From contig JAMXBD010000362.1 in the NCBI GenBank assembly GCA_024138025.1, positions 806,001-870,000 on the forward strand: a DNA stretch of 64,000 nt, given 5' to 3'. Under the pieces are notes generated by a model that saw only the letters and a list, made by a program, of their open reading frames with translations, was not told the DNA's origin and did no database searches. How positions within the stretch are numbered: the first letter of the stretch is position 1; every line of letters begins with the position of its first letter. The DNA comes from Combretum micranthum. Taxonomy: Eukaryota; Streptophyta; Magnoliopsida; Myrtales; Combretaceae. This document shows, piece after piece, positions 25,017-36,667 of the stretch. The position numbers and the translations under genes were made by a program.

Positions 25017-25026
25017 GGGGGGGGGG
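24983..25026. repeat. Poly-G tract, 33 G + T + 10 G
   Basis: A second G homopolymer in the same LTR, broken by one T at 25016 and followed by a short TG repeat. The left LTR shows GGGGAGGGGG near the matching place (about 14775), so a short G-rich seed seems to have expanded. Confidence 0.9.
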
Positions 25027-25629
25027 TGTGTGTGTCGCCGGCCATGGTGTGTATGGGGGAGAGAGAGTTGAAAATTTGATAAATTTGTAATTTATGTAAT
25101 AATTATTTAGGAAACAAAATTTCTTGGAAAGTAAAATTGAAATGAGTAGTTGTAAGGATGTAAGAATAGGGTATGGGTGGTGTGTAGTGTAAGTTATACT
25201 TGTGAATAGTAGACAAGACATCTACTTTACCGGTTGTAACAGAATTACGGGAAAAGGCTATAACTGTAATTTTTATAGCCCGGAAAATTATAAAATTGAT
25301 ATTTTTTAAATCCTTATAAAATTCGGTTCTAATGAATATTCCGGTATATTTTGATGAGTTTGTGGTCCTGGGGAACGTTTTTCTGTAATTGAACTCGAGA
25401 AGGCCCAGAATTGAAAATTCCCGAATTTAAAACTTTCTAAGGTTTAAAGTATACTTTAAACAATAATTCATATTCATTTACTTTATAAAACTTCTTTTAT
25501 TATGAAACCGAAGGAAAGATGGATTTAGGGTTCCTAAGCTTCTCTCACTAGACTTAAATTGGATTGGATTAGGGTTTCGCTTTTCAACTCCTGGGATTTA
25601 CTTAACTACTGAGAATACTGAGGTTTACA

Positions 25630-26165
25630 GGTGCTAAAAAAGACCCTCGTGCATACCGGCAGCGTTCCACCCAACGTTAAAAAAAATGCTATTGTTCCCT
25701 TCCTACGCTGTCTCTATGCCGGCGACATAGATTCTCCAGGAGGCGGCATTGAATCTGTCATAAATTGCAGAAATTCGAACTTTAATATTCATTCTACAAT
25801 TAAACTTAAACCTTTACAACTTACTTGTTTTGACCTTAAACTCATCCTATATCATCTCATGATTCATAATTCATTATATTTTCATTTTATTTCGTATTTT
25901 ACACTTTTTTTTGGGAAAGTTGATATACTTTTGAGAGTAGATTGTAAAATGTTTTTATAAAATTTTGTTTCTTAGAAAGTTGGTCTGCTGTATTGGGAGT
26001 AGAGACCTTTATTATGTTTTTATAAGGTTTGATTTTTTGTAACTAAATCCATTGTTTTATAAATCTAAAAAACAATTTCATTAACTAAAATTTGTTAGCA
26101 ATGTTCAAATAAGCATATCATTTAAGAAGCCTGAGTGTGTAATAATAAAGTATTATACATTATGG
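25630..26165. other. Intergenic between two retroelements
   Basis: The first 130 bp after the LTR are relatively GC-rich (GCATACCGGCAGCGTTCCAC, CTATGCCGGCGACATAG), then the sequence becomes AT-rich. A short frame (25631-25960 +) runs through but resembles no known protein. Confidence 0.4.
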
Positions 26166-28163
26166 TAATGCCTTAATTAAATTTAGGACCTTACATATTT
26201 CTTAGAGAAGATCTAGTTTGTACCCTATTAGAAGGTATACCTATAATTAGATCCTTTGGTTGTGATTTGGCACATTTGCATTCTTTAAGAAGATTATTGT
26301 AACAGATTCATTCACAACACCCTTTTTATGTTCATCTCCTTTATCTACTTCTTTATTATTATTTTTAAGATAAAATTTATCCAAATCAATGCAAATGTTA
26401 TCCACATCATCACTTAAGCATATATGAGGCAAAGAATCATCAAAAGTAACATGAATAGATTCTTCCACAATCAAGGTTCTTTTATTAAAAACTCTATAAG
26501 TTTTACTGGTTAAAGAATAACTCAAAAAAAATGCTTTCATTCACTTTTAGCATCAAATTTAGCTAGTTGTTTTTTTTATTATTTAAGATGTAACATATAG
26601 TGAAAAAGGATGAAAATAAGAGATATTAATTCGTTTTCCTTTCCAAAGCTCATAGGAGGTTTTCTTAAGAATTGATCTTATGAAGACTCTATTAGATATA
26701 TAGCATGCAGTGTTAACAGCTTCAGCAAAAAAATATTTAGGTAGATTGTTTTCACATAACATTGTTCTAGTCATTTCAATTAAAGTTTTTAATTTTTTTT
26801 TCAGCTACACTATTTTGTTGTGATGTTCTAGGTGCTAAAAAGGTATGTTCAATTTTAGATCTACTACAAAAATCATCCATTTCATAATTTCAAGTTCTCC
26901 CATATGATCACTTTGGATGGTCACAAAATTAAGACCTTTTTCATTATAGGCTTCCTTGCAATATCTAAAAAAGACATTGTTTGTTTTGTCTTTAGATACT
27001 ATGAAGAAAGCCCATGTATATCTAATGAAGTTGTCAACAAAAACTAAGATGTATTTTTTGCCTTTCAAACTTAGAGTTTGAGTAGGAATAAATGAGTCCA
27101 TATGCAATAGTTCTAATGGCCTAGAAGTGGAAACAACATCATTTGACTTAAAGTAAGTCTTAGTTTGCTTTCTTTGTTGATATACTTGACAAATCTTGTC
27201 CTTTAAAAAATTTATTTTTGGTAATCATTTAACAAGATTCTTTTTAATAAGTTTTGAAATTACATTCATGCTTGTATGTCCTAATTTTCTATGCCATAGC
27301 CAACTATTGTCATTTTGAGAGTAAAGACAAGTTTCATTTGATGATTTGAATTATCTAGATTGATTTTATAAATATTTCTTTGTCTATACCTTCAAAATAA
27401 ACTTGATTATTGTCAATTCTTTCAATAAATATTTATTGGCAAGAAATGTCATTCTAAAACCATTATCACGTGATTGGCTAATTCTAAGCAAGTTACGTTT
27501 TAAATCATCAATCAAAAGCACATTCTTAATAATTGAATCTTTGTTTACTAGAATGTTTCCTTTACCAAGAATAGTTGACTTTTGATTGTCTCTGAAGGTG
27601 ACATTTCCTTAATCTTTCAGGTATAAAGTTGTGAACTTAGATGCAATCCAGTCATGTGTCTAGAGCAACCACTATCCAAATACCATTTGTTATTTCCACT
27701 TGAAGATTCCTACAAAATAGAAGCTTATTTCTTTGGTACCCATTTGAGTTTAGGTCCTTTTTTGTTAGGTCTAGCAAAGATTTCTCTTTTAGGAACCTAA
27801 ACTAGTTTGCTTTGATGATTCAAATGCATAATTCTCCTTATTGCACGATTGTGTACAATGTTAGTAGTTTTGCCACAGTAGTTGATGTCTCATGAGTGGC
27901 TTTTACAAATCGAGTTTTACGAGACTTACAACTACTTTCTTTATTATAGCCAATGCCATATTTGTTTGGATCATAAATTTGATTTTCAAGAAGTACGTTC
28001 AAATTCTTTTTCCCTTTGGTGAACTTAGCTATAGTTGATTTTGAATCATCTAAGCTAGCTTTTAATATAATATTTTCATTTCTAGTTTTTCTAGCTCTTT
28101 TAAAATTTTATCATTGATACTACCAGTACATGTAATATTATCATCACTATGTAAGGTTTTTAC
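26166..28163 (-). pseudogene. Ty1/copia integrase remnant ending before RT
   Basis: Minus-strand pieces give the integrase core (ILVFVDNFIRYTWAFFIVSK, TIQSDHMGE), the region after it (CYISNRVFIRSILKKTSYEL, SYSLTSKTYRVFNKRTLIVE) and the linker to RT (LIIGIPSNRVQTRSSLRN at about 26200). The element stops there: no reverse transcriptase or RNase H follows toward lower coordinates. Stops and frameshifts occur throughout. Pre-integrase sequence with few readable motifs fills about 27150-28100. Confidence 0.8.
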
Positions 28164-29410
28164 TTAAATATTAAGCAAATCATTCTCAATTATTAATTTT
28201 TCATTATTCTTTCTCAATATATCATTTTTGCCTTTTACTTTCTTACTTTTATCATTCATCTTTTCATTTTCCAATTTTAAAATATCATTTTCTTCATGCA
28301 GCTTTTCATTTTCTATTTTAATCTTCTCATACTCACTTCTAAACTCATCCAACTCTTCTCTTACTTTGTTCAATAAAGTCTTAAGCATGGTATTCTTTTT
28401 CTCTACTCTTATCAACTTACTGCATACTTTTTCATACATATTATAAATTTTATCACAAGAAGAAGAAGATACATTCTCATTCGAGTCACTTGAGTCATCA
28501 TCACTCTAAGTAGCGATGAGAGCTTCTTTAATGCATCCCTTAGATACTTTCTTAAGTATTGGACATATTGTTGATTGTGTCTTGACTTGTGACATTTGTG
28601 TTAGGTTATCATATCCTTATTTTCCTTTTTGTATCTTGATGAGCTACTGCCATATCATTTCTTTATGTCTTGGTATTAAACCTCATGAACTTCTTGAACT
28701 TTTTGGCCATCAAGGTGAGTTCCTCATTATCATCCTCTTTACTAGAATCATGACTCGTAGGTTTTAAAGCAATCACCTTTCATGCTTGATTCTTCTCCTT
28801 ACTTCTTAATTAGCTCATGTGTTTTAAGTGCTCTAAGGAGTTCCTCTTTGCTCATAATACTTAAATCTCGTGCTTTTTCAATAGCAGTTCCTTTACTTCC
28901 CAATCCTTCAATGAGACTTGAGTAGTTTAGAATTTATTTTCACATTAGTGAAATTCTTTCCAAGCACACTCAGGGGATATACGATGTTGATGAGTTTATT
29001 ATGCATCTCATTTATAGATTTATTTGGAAGCATTTTGAAATTTTAAACTATCCACACAAAAGACTTTTTTTTGTATCTCTTACTCTTGAAGTTACTTCGT
29101 AATTTTTTCTAATTCATCCCATATATCTTTAACAGATTTTCCTATACATATTCTATTGAAATCACTTTCATTTAGTCTACAATGTAATATGTTCATTGCT
29201 GTTTCATTTAGATTTAATCTTTTTCAATCTTCTTCACTATAATTTTTTTCTTCTTTTCCTTCAACAGTTAAATGCCCATTTTCTATTACATTCAATATTA
29301 ATCTATTTTGAGCTTTTAAAAAGATTTTCATTTTACACTTTCAATATCGATAGTTACCCCCACTTAGAAGAGGTGGTCTATTGATAGCTTGTCCCTCTAG
29401 AAACATTAAT
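28164..29410 (-). pseudogene. Ty1/copia gag remnant with coiled coil
   Basis: Near 29390 the minus strand starts MFLEGQAINRPPLL, followed by NYRYWKCKMKIFLKAQNRLI and ILHCRLNESDFNRICIGKSV, the typical copia gag (UBN2) domain. Then comes a 91-codon frame (28164-28439) of Lys/Glu-rich heptads (EKIKIENEKLHEENDILKLE), a long coiled coil usual in large copia gags. Stops break the gag domain. It belongs with the integrase remnant at 26166. Confidence 0.8.
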
Positions 29411-30126
29411 GCATTTGATGCATTATCTTTACTCTAAATGTGATAAAGCATAGAAAATTAGAGACCAGATTTTGATACTAATCAAAACACACCAAAAAAC
29501 ACTCGAGAGGGAGAGGAGAATGAATTGAGTATTTGCCCTAAAATGCTTGAAACAATATATTTTGGTGCAATAGATCAAGTAAAACTTTAATAGCAATGGA
29601 TATGACAATAATAAAGTGTTGAAAATAATATTAAAGAGATAGGGAAAGAAAATAAGCTTAGACTTAACGTGTGGAGTTTGACTCGCTTTCTACTCTATGA
29701 TCACCCAAATTGCCTCCAATCAAAGGACTTCACATACTTGATTAATCTCAATCACATGTGCTTAACTGAGAAATACATTAATTTACAGCACTCAAGAAAT
29801 ATAATATTTTCTTCTCCTTAAGATGCTTTCTTATAGATAACAAATATAAGTGCATAGCACTAAATTGATTTTCTCACTTTGTAGATTTTGCAAATTAATG
29901 AACAGGAGTACAAAAACATTGAGAGAATTTTTTGATTTGTTTGTTCACAAATAAATGCTCTTAATCACTTCTTCTTGGTTCGACACCCCTCTAAATCTCC
30001 TAAGGAAAAAGTATTTATACATTTCAAAGATAAAATATCCATTAGAGATAACTACTTCAAATCGTCAAGCAGTAAATGCACGTAATAGGTCTTTCATGCC
30101 ACATCGGATTGTATTTTAAACTATCA

Positions 30127-30326
30127 TGCCTCGGACTTATCGCATCTTAAATTTGTCATGCCTTAAATTTGACTCTTAACCAAATATGTGCTTATTTGAA
30201 CACATCGAGCCTGAAATTAAACTTATTGCCCTGGACTTGTCGCGTCTTAAACTTGTTATGCTTTGGATTTTACCCTTGACTAAGGTTGCGCTTCTTTGAA
30301 CTCATTAAGCCTGAAATTTGAGCTTG
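30127..30326. repeat. Two 100-bp tandem repeats in the copia LTR
   Basis: TGCCTCGGACTTATCGC at 30127 recurs as TGCCCTGGACTTGTCGC at 30227, an exact 100-bp offset, and similarity continues through CGAGCCTGAAATTAAACTT / TAAGCCTGAAATTTGAGCTT. A third partial unit follows at about 30327. Confidence 0.75.
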
Positions 30327-30443
30327 TCATGCACTGATGAATGAACTTGTCGGGCCCTCAATGAGACTCGCAATCAAAGTTGTGCTCAAAGAATTTATAC
30401 TTATTAATTCCTGCACAAACTCCACAGAACAATACATACATAA

Positions 30444-30482
30444 AACACACACACACACACGCACACACACACACACGCACAT

Positions 30483-30513
<31 letters not shown>
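30444..30513. repeat. CA/TA microsatellite
   Basis: A (CA)n tract broken by a few CG and TA steps passes into (AT)n. It is a compound dinucleotide repeat likely to vary in length. Confidence 0.95.
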
Positions 30514-30514
<1 letters not shown>

Positions 30515-30519
30515 TCTAG

Positions 30520-31949
30520 TATGTTGTTTATCCAAGTTGTTTGACTAATTAAATAAAGTTTAACACGATTGAATAGTTAATTGTGCAACTAATTGTCTCA
30601 TCAAAAGTTACATTGAACTTATAGGTTCAACAAAAAGAGCATGTAGAATAAGATTTAATTGTGATCAAAGATTTGTCTGAAGGTGTAAGAGAAAAACTAG
30701 AAATGTGCTTACTACTATTCACAATGAGTAAAGATTATAGACATTTTAATCATCTTTGTTAAGCTCTCGAATAATGGTTGTGGTGGGTTGCTAAAACCAA
30801 TCATATGAGTGCTTTGATTATCACCAGCTAAATTTGTCAAGGACTGGAGCATCCTTTGACAAATTAACATCTCACTGACCTTATTTTAAAACTTAACTTT
30901 AGTGTTGTTTCTTAATGGAAATGAAGGATAAATAAATAGAAAAAATTATCAGGAAGAAGGAGTTTGGAATTTCTTAATGAGCTAACCTGAATATACAGAC
31001 ATTCAGTAAGACTCGTATCAAAACTTCAATGTCTTTGGTAGATAGCTCTCATTAACCTATAACAACATCCAAAATAGGTGCTTTGGAGAAAGTTGGAATC
31101 AATTTGGTATACGATCATTGTTACCAATAGGAAATCTTAATGATACCTTATTCTCTCCTGAAAAAGGACGGTATCGTAGTTGTAGCAGTTTATGCAAAGT
31201 TTTTGCTATATGATTATGAATTCAAAATTGAACGAGCATTGGCTTTGAAGGACCAAGTTTCACTTAGTCAAATAAATGGAGAATGATAGGATGACAATAA
31301 ATAGAATTAAGGGCACCAGGTTCGTAAAAATAGCTTCACAGATTTCCTAAAATTTAGGTGTGGCATAAGAAAGAAAGGAAACAATTCTGATTTGAGAATG
31401 GACAGACTAATGATGAATGGTGTGGTGGACTAATAGATAAATCCTGTAAAAAAAATCCCCCCAACCATATACTATTATCCCATAGATTTCAAGTTGAAGC
31501 AATACAAACTGAAGTTGAAGCCACATAAATTTTTTGAATAAAAAGGGATATTCAATGTCTTTAATAAAATGAAAAAAAAACAAAAAGAGATCTGTCTAGA
31601 AGTGGGAAATTTTAATAAATAGAAATCTAGAAAATTAAGCTAATCGGTAAATTGGAGTGATGGAAAAGGGAGGAACTTTATGGCTATAAAGAAGGTAAAC
31701 AAATCTAGAAATTAACCTAATTCCTGGTTAAAGAAGGTAATGGAAACATAAGGTTTTCACATTAGTCAACTTTAATGCGCAGGCAGAAGAAATAAAGGAT
31801 GAACGATGAAAGGAAATCGTGACAAGCATATTGGATGGCATTTGGGGCAAACAAGTTTAGTCCATATTAAAAGCTTTTTAACACCAATGGAGAAAGGGAC
31901 AAAGACAAAAGAATCAAATGCCCACTTTGATGAGTAAGTAGATGAATAA
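30520..31949. other. Possible 5' part of a LINE, mostly unreadable
   Basis: Purine-rich + strand with many stops. Because a LINE reverse transcriptase fragment begins downstream, this may be its endonuclease part, but I could not confirm any endonuclease motif. No gene. Confidence 0.25.
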
Positions 31950-32171
31950 CGTGCTGGCAAGATCTATGAGAAATGAAGAAATAAAGCGGGAAGCTTTTTA
32001 ACCGAGCTGAATTAAAAGCTTCGATCATCTTAGATGGCATTTCGGGCAAACAAGTTTTAGTCCATATTCCAAAAATAATGTCACCTCAAGAAGTAGGCAA
32101 CTTTTGTCCTATAATTATATGAAACTTCATGTTGAAGATAATTTCTAGAGTCCTTTACCATATAAAATTAT
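31950..32171 (+). pseudogene. LINE reverse transcriptase fragment, left part
   Basis: Around 32010-32162 the + strand reads VLVHIPKIMSPQEVGNFCPI and then NFMLKIISRVLYHIKL, the start of the plant L1-type RT (IPK...DFRPISL...YKIISRVL). One stop replaces the Cys before NFML. The frame is cut at 32163 by a MITE and resumes after 41240. GGCAAACAAGTTTAGTCCATATT at 31848-31870 recurs with one inserted base at 32046-32069, a local duplication of about 200-bp offset. Confidence 0.65.
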
Positions 32172-32281
32172 GAGTTAATGCCACAAATAGTATTTGAATT
32201 TTGATAAAATATGTAATTAAGTACTTAAACTTTGAATTCGATCAATTTAGTATATGAAATTTAAAATTGATCAATTCATTA
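32172..32281. mobile_element. Mutator-like MITE, left arm
   Basis: This arm begins GAGTTAATGCCACAAATAG and matches the reverse complement of 41127-41231 (GGGTTAATAATATCACGAAT) over about 105 bp. The flanks TAAAATTAT (32163-32171) and TAAAATTGT (41232-41240) form a 9-bp target duplication with one mismatch, as Mutator-like elements make. It has no coding capacity. Confidence 0.8.
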
Positions 32282-32692
32282 GGTAATATACAAGTAAATG
32301 AATTATAATGAAGGGTAAAAAGGTAAATTCATGTTGTTTAAATGGATATTTTTGTCCTTGAACAGGTAGATTTGAGCTTGGGAAAGTTGTACGCAAAATA
32401 TTTGATGAAAGGACTTAGGTTGATGTCAAAGCTGCCAGCTTTGACTTAAAGGTCGCCGACGTGAAGCTCTTGGAGATTTTGTGAAAATGGTGAAAGCCAG
32501 CACATAGGCCGTCGATTTAGAGACGTAGGCCGCCGGCATTGGATTAAACACCACCTGCGTAAGTGCTAGTTTTTCCTACCTAAACATTTCTTATAAATAG
32601 GATTTTTAGGGTTTGTGTTTTTCATTAGTTCTTTCTTCCTTTTCATCTAGAGAGAAATTTTTAGGGTTTGTGGGAGTTCTTGAGAGAAAATT
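32282..32692 (+). repeat. Family A solo LTR, copy 2, left part
   Basis: Starts GGTAATATACAAGTAAATG, alignable with the start of copy 3 (TAATATAAGGATAAATAAAT), and carries the GC-rich CCGCCGGC patch of the family. CATTA at 32277-32281 is repeated at 41030-41034 right after the other end, a perfect 5-bp target duplication. The LTR is split at 32693 by a 6.6-kb element. Confidence 0.8.
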
Positions 32693-33950
32693 TGGTGGGT
32701 GTCAAATCCAACAAAATTAAATAACCTACTCTTAAAATTTTTTAAATAGTAGTGAGCAGGATCGTCTCCACAGGGAACCAGTAAAAATCTATTTCTATCA
32801 AGATTGAGAAAGAGAAGAAAAATTGGGAGGTTTTTGAAATCAAACAATTAAATAAATTCTATATTTAAATACGAAAATTCTATATTAGGAAAATATCCAA
32901 CCAAAGTCTTACCACAATTCAATTCTTGGGATTGATCATTGACTCAAAGATTATTGTTCTTTTATTGAATAGATTGGTTATGACTTTCAACACGCTCTGA
33001 AGATCTATCTTTCCTTAATGATTCGATAATCAAGATAAGATCTTTGATTATTTCCCTAATTGATTAGACAACCCTAAATATGCTCTTAGAATTTAATCTA
33101 TCAATTGCTTTATGAAATAGAAAGATTACCAATCCTAATCAATAATCCAAAAGCATGAATCATTTAAACTAGATTATATTTCATCACAACACAAATCAAT
33201 CATCTGGTTATAATTAATCGTGTTGTTTCATCACATGTATTAGAAAGATCATACAATTACGAATATGATTTCCTAATTGATTGATTATTCTTTGTTAATC
33301 ATACAACGGATCCAAAGTTGCAATCAATAAACATACAATAATAACATATAAAGCAGATGAAATATGAATACTCAATTCAAGAACAATAATAGAACCGTTT
33401 TGATCTCACAATCCATCTTGAATTGAATATGTAGCAATCCTTTGGCTAGATTTGGAGTTTAGCCACTTGATCCAAGAAAAACAAAAGCTAGGGTTTCTTG
33501 AGAGTATAAAGAACAAGAACAAATCAATAATGAATAATGAATAATCCCCTTTTCTCTCTCCTCCTTCTTAATATATATGAGATAAACATCAGATATAAAG
33601 AGTATTTTTTTGCATTAAAGATGGCTGGAGACATGTCGCAACAAAGCTGGCAGCTATTATTCGCGAAACAAGTGGTGCACGATGATGGCCGGCTCCATGG
33701 CCGGCGGCCATGATGCTTCTGGGATCTCCGCTGGGCTTCATGGCTGGCGGCGATTCCATGATGGCTGGCGGCCATGACTCCTCTGATGTATATCTCCCAT
33801 ACTTAGTTCCTCTAAATCTTTCCATTCACTTTAAAAACCTGAAATATAACATTAACTTTATTAAGTACCAATTCCTCATAATTTCTATAAAATTAATAAC
33901 AAGTTAATCAAGTTTTATCCAATATAAATTGAGTAAAATATATCTCAACA
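32693..33950 (-). repeat. LTR of the gag-PR element, left copy (3' LTR)
   Basis: Runs from TGGTGGGTGTCAAATCC to TATATCTCAACA on the + strand. It matches 38066-39312 nearly throughout. One clear difference is 12 extra bases in the GGCCGGC-rich patch near 33690. The minus-strand purine tract GTGTGGGGGAATT lies just inside at 33951. Confidence 0.93.
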
Positions 33951-35722
33951 AATTCCCCCACACTTAAACTCTTGCTTGTCCTCAAGCAAAACCAATATCT
34001 CCAAATTGAGAAATCTTTTGTTGGAGTGTGCTTCTTTCAAAATTCAAATTCAAGCATCTCTTTTCTTTATTTTTCTTTCAAGACTTGTGATTTTCAGTGC
34101 TTACCGCTCAAACCAAACTGAGGACTTGTAATTAGAGTACTAAAATAAAAATTCAGTAGTTAATCTAAACAAAACAAACTTGAACCACATATTTAACCAA
34201 AGATCATTCTACTCAAGAGTAAATACTCAGTCCAGTAGGAAAAATACCCATTTAGACTTCACTGGACATCTAACCGACACATACTCTTACCAACACAGAA
34301 TAAAAGCATGTGATATCAGTTCTTTCCCTAGATTTTTCTTTTTGTTTATTATAAGTCTTATTCCGCTTGATTGCTTCAACATTCAATTTTCTTTTTTCTC
34401 TCATTCAATCAAGCATTAAGAGCCTTTAGAGATGAATCTCTGGACGGGTTTTTCCGTTTCTTTTCAGCTCTTTCTTCTCTAAATTTTTCTTTCAAAGCAC
34501 TTTTCACTTTTTAGCCTTTCCTCCCTTATCGTTATAGTGAGTCATCACCCAAGTGACCAGGTTTTAAAGGGACCCCTACGGACTCTTCCTCACTCTAACA
34601 TTCAAGTTTGGATACTCATAACTCGATTGTTTGAGTTAGAGGAGTATAGGCTTATGCTTGTTTCTACTTTTGAATGGAACAACAAACTCAAGACTTTTTT
34701 TTATCAAAGATCACTAAGAAAAAGACTTCCTTTATCTCTTTTACTAAGTGTTGAAAAATTCTTTAATAAGAACTTATAAAAGTATATATAAGTTAGCTTT
34801 TTCCTAGAAGTAAACCTGTTTATTTTTCACATGAGGACTCGACTTACTCTCAAACTTCCAAATCTAAAGCCAAATACACAGTAAATCTGTTCTTTAAAGA
34901 TTTCACTACTCAATTTTAACTAAGTACTCAAATCACAATAGTATAGGTGAGTAAAGCACTTTCACAAGTCAATTTTTTTTTTAACACAAATTCCAGATTT
35001 CAATGAAATTTTTGAAAAAAATTAGGCCTTAAATGCCCTATATTACTTAAGAACAAACATTCAAGAATTTAAAGTGTGGGCACTTTCATATCCAGATGTC
35101 TTGTATATATCATAAATCCAAAAATCAGACATCAATCACAAGATGAAATACTCCAATTCATATTTTATCCTCCCCCACACTTATAATAAACAGTGTCCTC
35201 ACTGTTTCTAATCAGCACAAAGTGAGAGGAAAATAAAAAGAAATAGGAATAACGGTACTTCCCCGGTTTCTCTTTTGAAGCTCCTTTGAAGTTCTTTGTC
35301 CTTTAAAGCTCATGAGAGAGATTTTCTTCTTCAATTCAAGATCTAAGACCTACAAAACCAAACAAATAAAAGAAAACAAAACACACAAAAACAAAAGCAT
35401 TAGTAACAAAAACCATGGGTTGCCTCCCATGAAGCGCTTCTTTATAGTCCTTAGCTGGACTATTCCAACTCATTTTCTTATGGAGGCTCAAAGATATAGG
35501 ATTCCCAATTCTCAAAATAGGATATCCTTCATTTAAATTCTCTCATGATTCACCCTAGCGATCTCTCCATCTAATGCTTTTAACAATTGATCATAGAAGA
35601 TATCACTAGTGTCTCTTTTATGCTCATCCTCTTTTGAATTCAACTTATCATCTCCAATCTTCTCCATAATTGTCCAGTGTCAACTAAATTTTCACCAAGT
35701 CCATCCACTTGAGATTCATCAA
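33951..35722 (-). other. Non-coding internal part of the gag-PR element
   Basis: About 1.7 kb between the protease frame and the 3' LTR where RT, RNase H and integrase would be expected. No such motif was found in any frame. It includes GGGTTGCCTCCCATGAAGCG at 35408-35427, a conserved-looking block in plant gypsy tails, and low-complexity Lys/Thr-type sequence near 35350. Confidence 0.7.
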
Positions 35723-36646
35723 CTAGACACTTGTCTTCCACATCCTCACAACCTGTTTTTCATTTCTATGAATAGCAAAAATGTTAGAAATATTAGAAGT
35801 GATTTTCTTTTCACTATCCACAGAAAATTTAATGATCTCCCCATCAAACTCCATAGTCATGACTCCTTCATTCACATCAATTTTGGTTTTAGATGTTTTC
35901 ATAAATGGTCTCCCAAGCAAAAGTGTAGGTGATTTTGAATACATCTCCTCACCCATATCAATCACATAAAAATCAGCGGGAAACACTAATCCATTGACTT
36001 GAACTAAAACATCCTCCAAAATACCTGATGGATATATATTAGATCTATCTGCAAGTTGCAAGATTACTCTGTTTCTTTCAAAGATCCAATATTCAACTTC
36101 TCATATATAGATAAGGGCATGATATTAACTGAAGCTCCTAGGTCACACATACAATTTTCAATCTTAACTTGATCTATTGTACAAGGAATAGAAAACGTAC
36201 CAGGGTCCTTGCACTTTGGTGGTAGCTTCTTCTGAAGAACAGCAGAAATATTCTCACCCATATAAACCATCTCATTTCCTCTAAGCTTCTTCTTGTTTGT
36301 GCAAAGATCTTTCAGAAACTTAGCATATCGAGGTATTTTCTTAATCACATCCAATAAAGGAATATTCACCTCGACTTTCCTAAAAGTCTCCAAAATTTCC
36401 TTCTCTTCATCCAATTTCTTGGATTGATTCAACCTAGAAGGGAATGGGGGTATAGGCTTGTAGATCGGGGGTAAAGATTTTTCTACTTGTTTCTTCCATG
36501 TGGGGGCTCTCTTTTTCACTTTCCTTGGAGTTGGTCTCAATTACCTTCCTACTTGAGTCTTGCAATTCCTTTCCAAATCTCAAGGAAATTGCACTCACAT
36601 TTTCTCTATGATTAAGTGTTAGAAGGTAACTTACCTTGCTGTTCAA
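35723..36646 (-). pseudogene. Gag C-terminus and aspartic protease (Athila type)
   Basis: Three overlapping minus-strand frames (36434-36646, 36064-36540, 35723-36061) carry one continuous family: ILETFRKVEVNIPLLDVIKK, RYAKFLKDLCTNKKKLRGNE, ISAVLQKKLPPKCKDPG, then the active-site block CMCDLGASVNIMPLSIYEKL and a later LLLGRPFMKTSKTKIDV. The catalytic Asp is in CDLGAS (DLG in place of the common DTG, normal in this group). Two small shifts separate the frames. Confidence 0.85.
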
Positions 36647-36667
36647 CTTACCTACTGAAGTGCAAGT

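Larger units (their letters stand above)
11985..25629 (-). mobile_element. 13.6-kb Ty3/gypsy chromovirus-like LTR retrotransposon
   Basis: Two direct LTRs (11985-15402 and 22177-25629) bound an internal region whose genes read on the minus strand in the order extra ORF, gag, protease, RT, RNase H, integrase, chromodomain. The primer site at 22157-22168 fits initiator tRNA-Met, and a purine tract (minus strand AAGGTGGGAGGT, just inside 15402) lies at the other end. Long LTRs, iMet primer and chromodomain together suggest the Tekay/Del lineage; that assignment is inference. Flanking 5-mers are GGGAC and GGTGC, so a clean target duplication is not seen. Several frameshifts separate the domains, so it cannot make an intact polyprotein. 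Confidence 0.92.
22177..25629 (-). repeat. Family B LTR, right copy (5' LTR of the element)
   Basis: Begins TGTCACGCCCCATAGGG and ends TACTGAGGTTTACA on the + strand. It pairs with the left copy along its length, including the 31-bp repeats at 22801-22893. It differs by small indels and by two long poly-G tracts. As the 5' LTR it would hold the element promoter; a TATATATTAA-like site near 24906 is one candidate. Confidence 0.9.
29464..30515 (-). repeat. Probable 5' LTR and primer site of the copia remnant
   Basis: On the minus strand TTAGTATCAAAATCTGG (about 29468-29484) is a mutated iMet primer site, placing the 5' LTR just beyond it toward higher coordinates. The LTR-like sequence includes 100-bp repeats and ends near a CA/TA microsatellite. 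The partner LTR is missing with the 3' half of the element, so the outer boundary is approximate. Confidence 0.5.

Noticed and set aside
24709..25221. Proline-rich open frame of 170 codons on the minus strand
   Set aside because: Its poly-Pro is simply the reverse of the two poly-G tracts, and the rest is LTR sequence with no counterpart frame in the other LTR.
28228..28446. Phe/Ser-rich frame on the + strand
   Set aside because: It is the antisense of the Lys/Glu coiled coil of the copia gag.
33524..33907. Overlapping frames with Met/Ala/Gly-rich peptides
   Set aside because: They lie in the LTR of the gag-PR element and arise from the GGCCGGC-rich patch; the same shadow recurs in the other LTR at 38942-39269.
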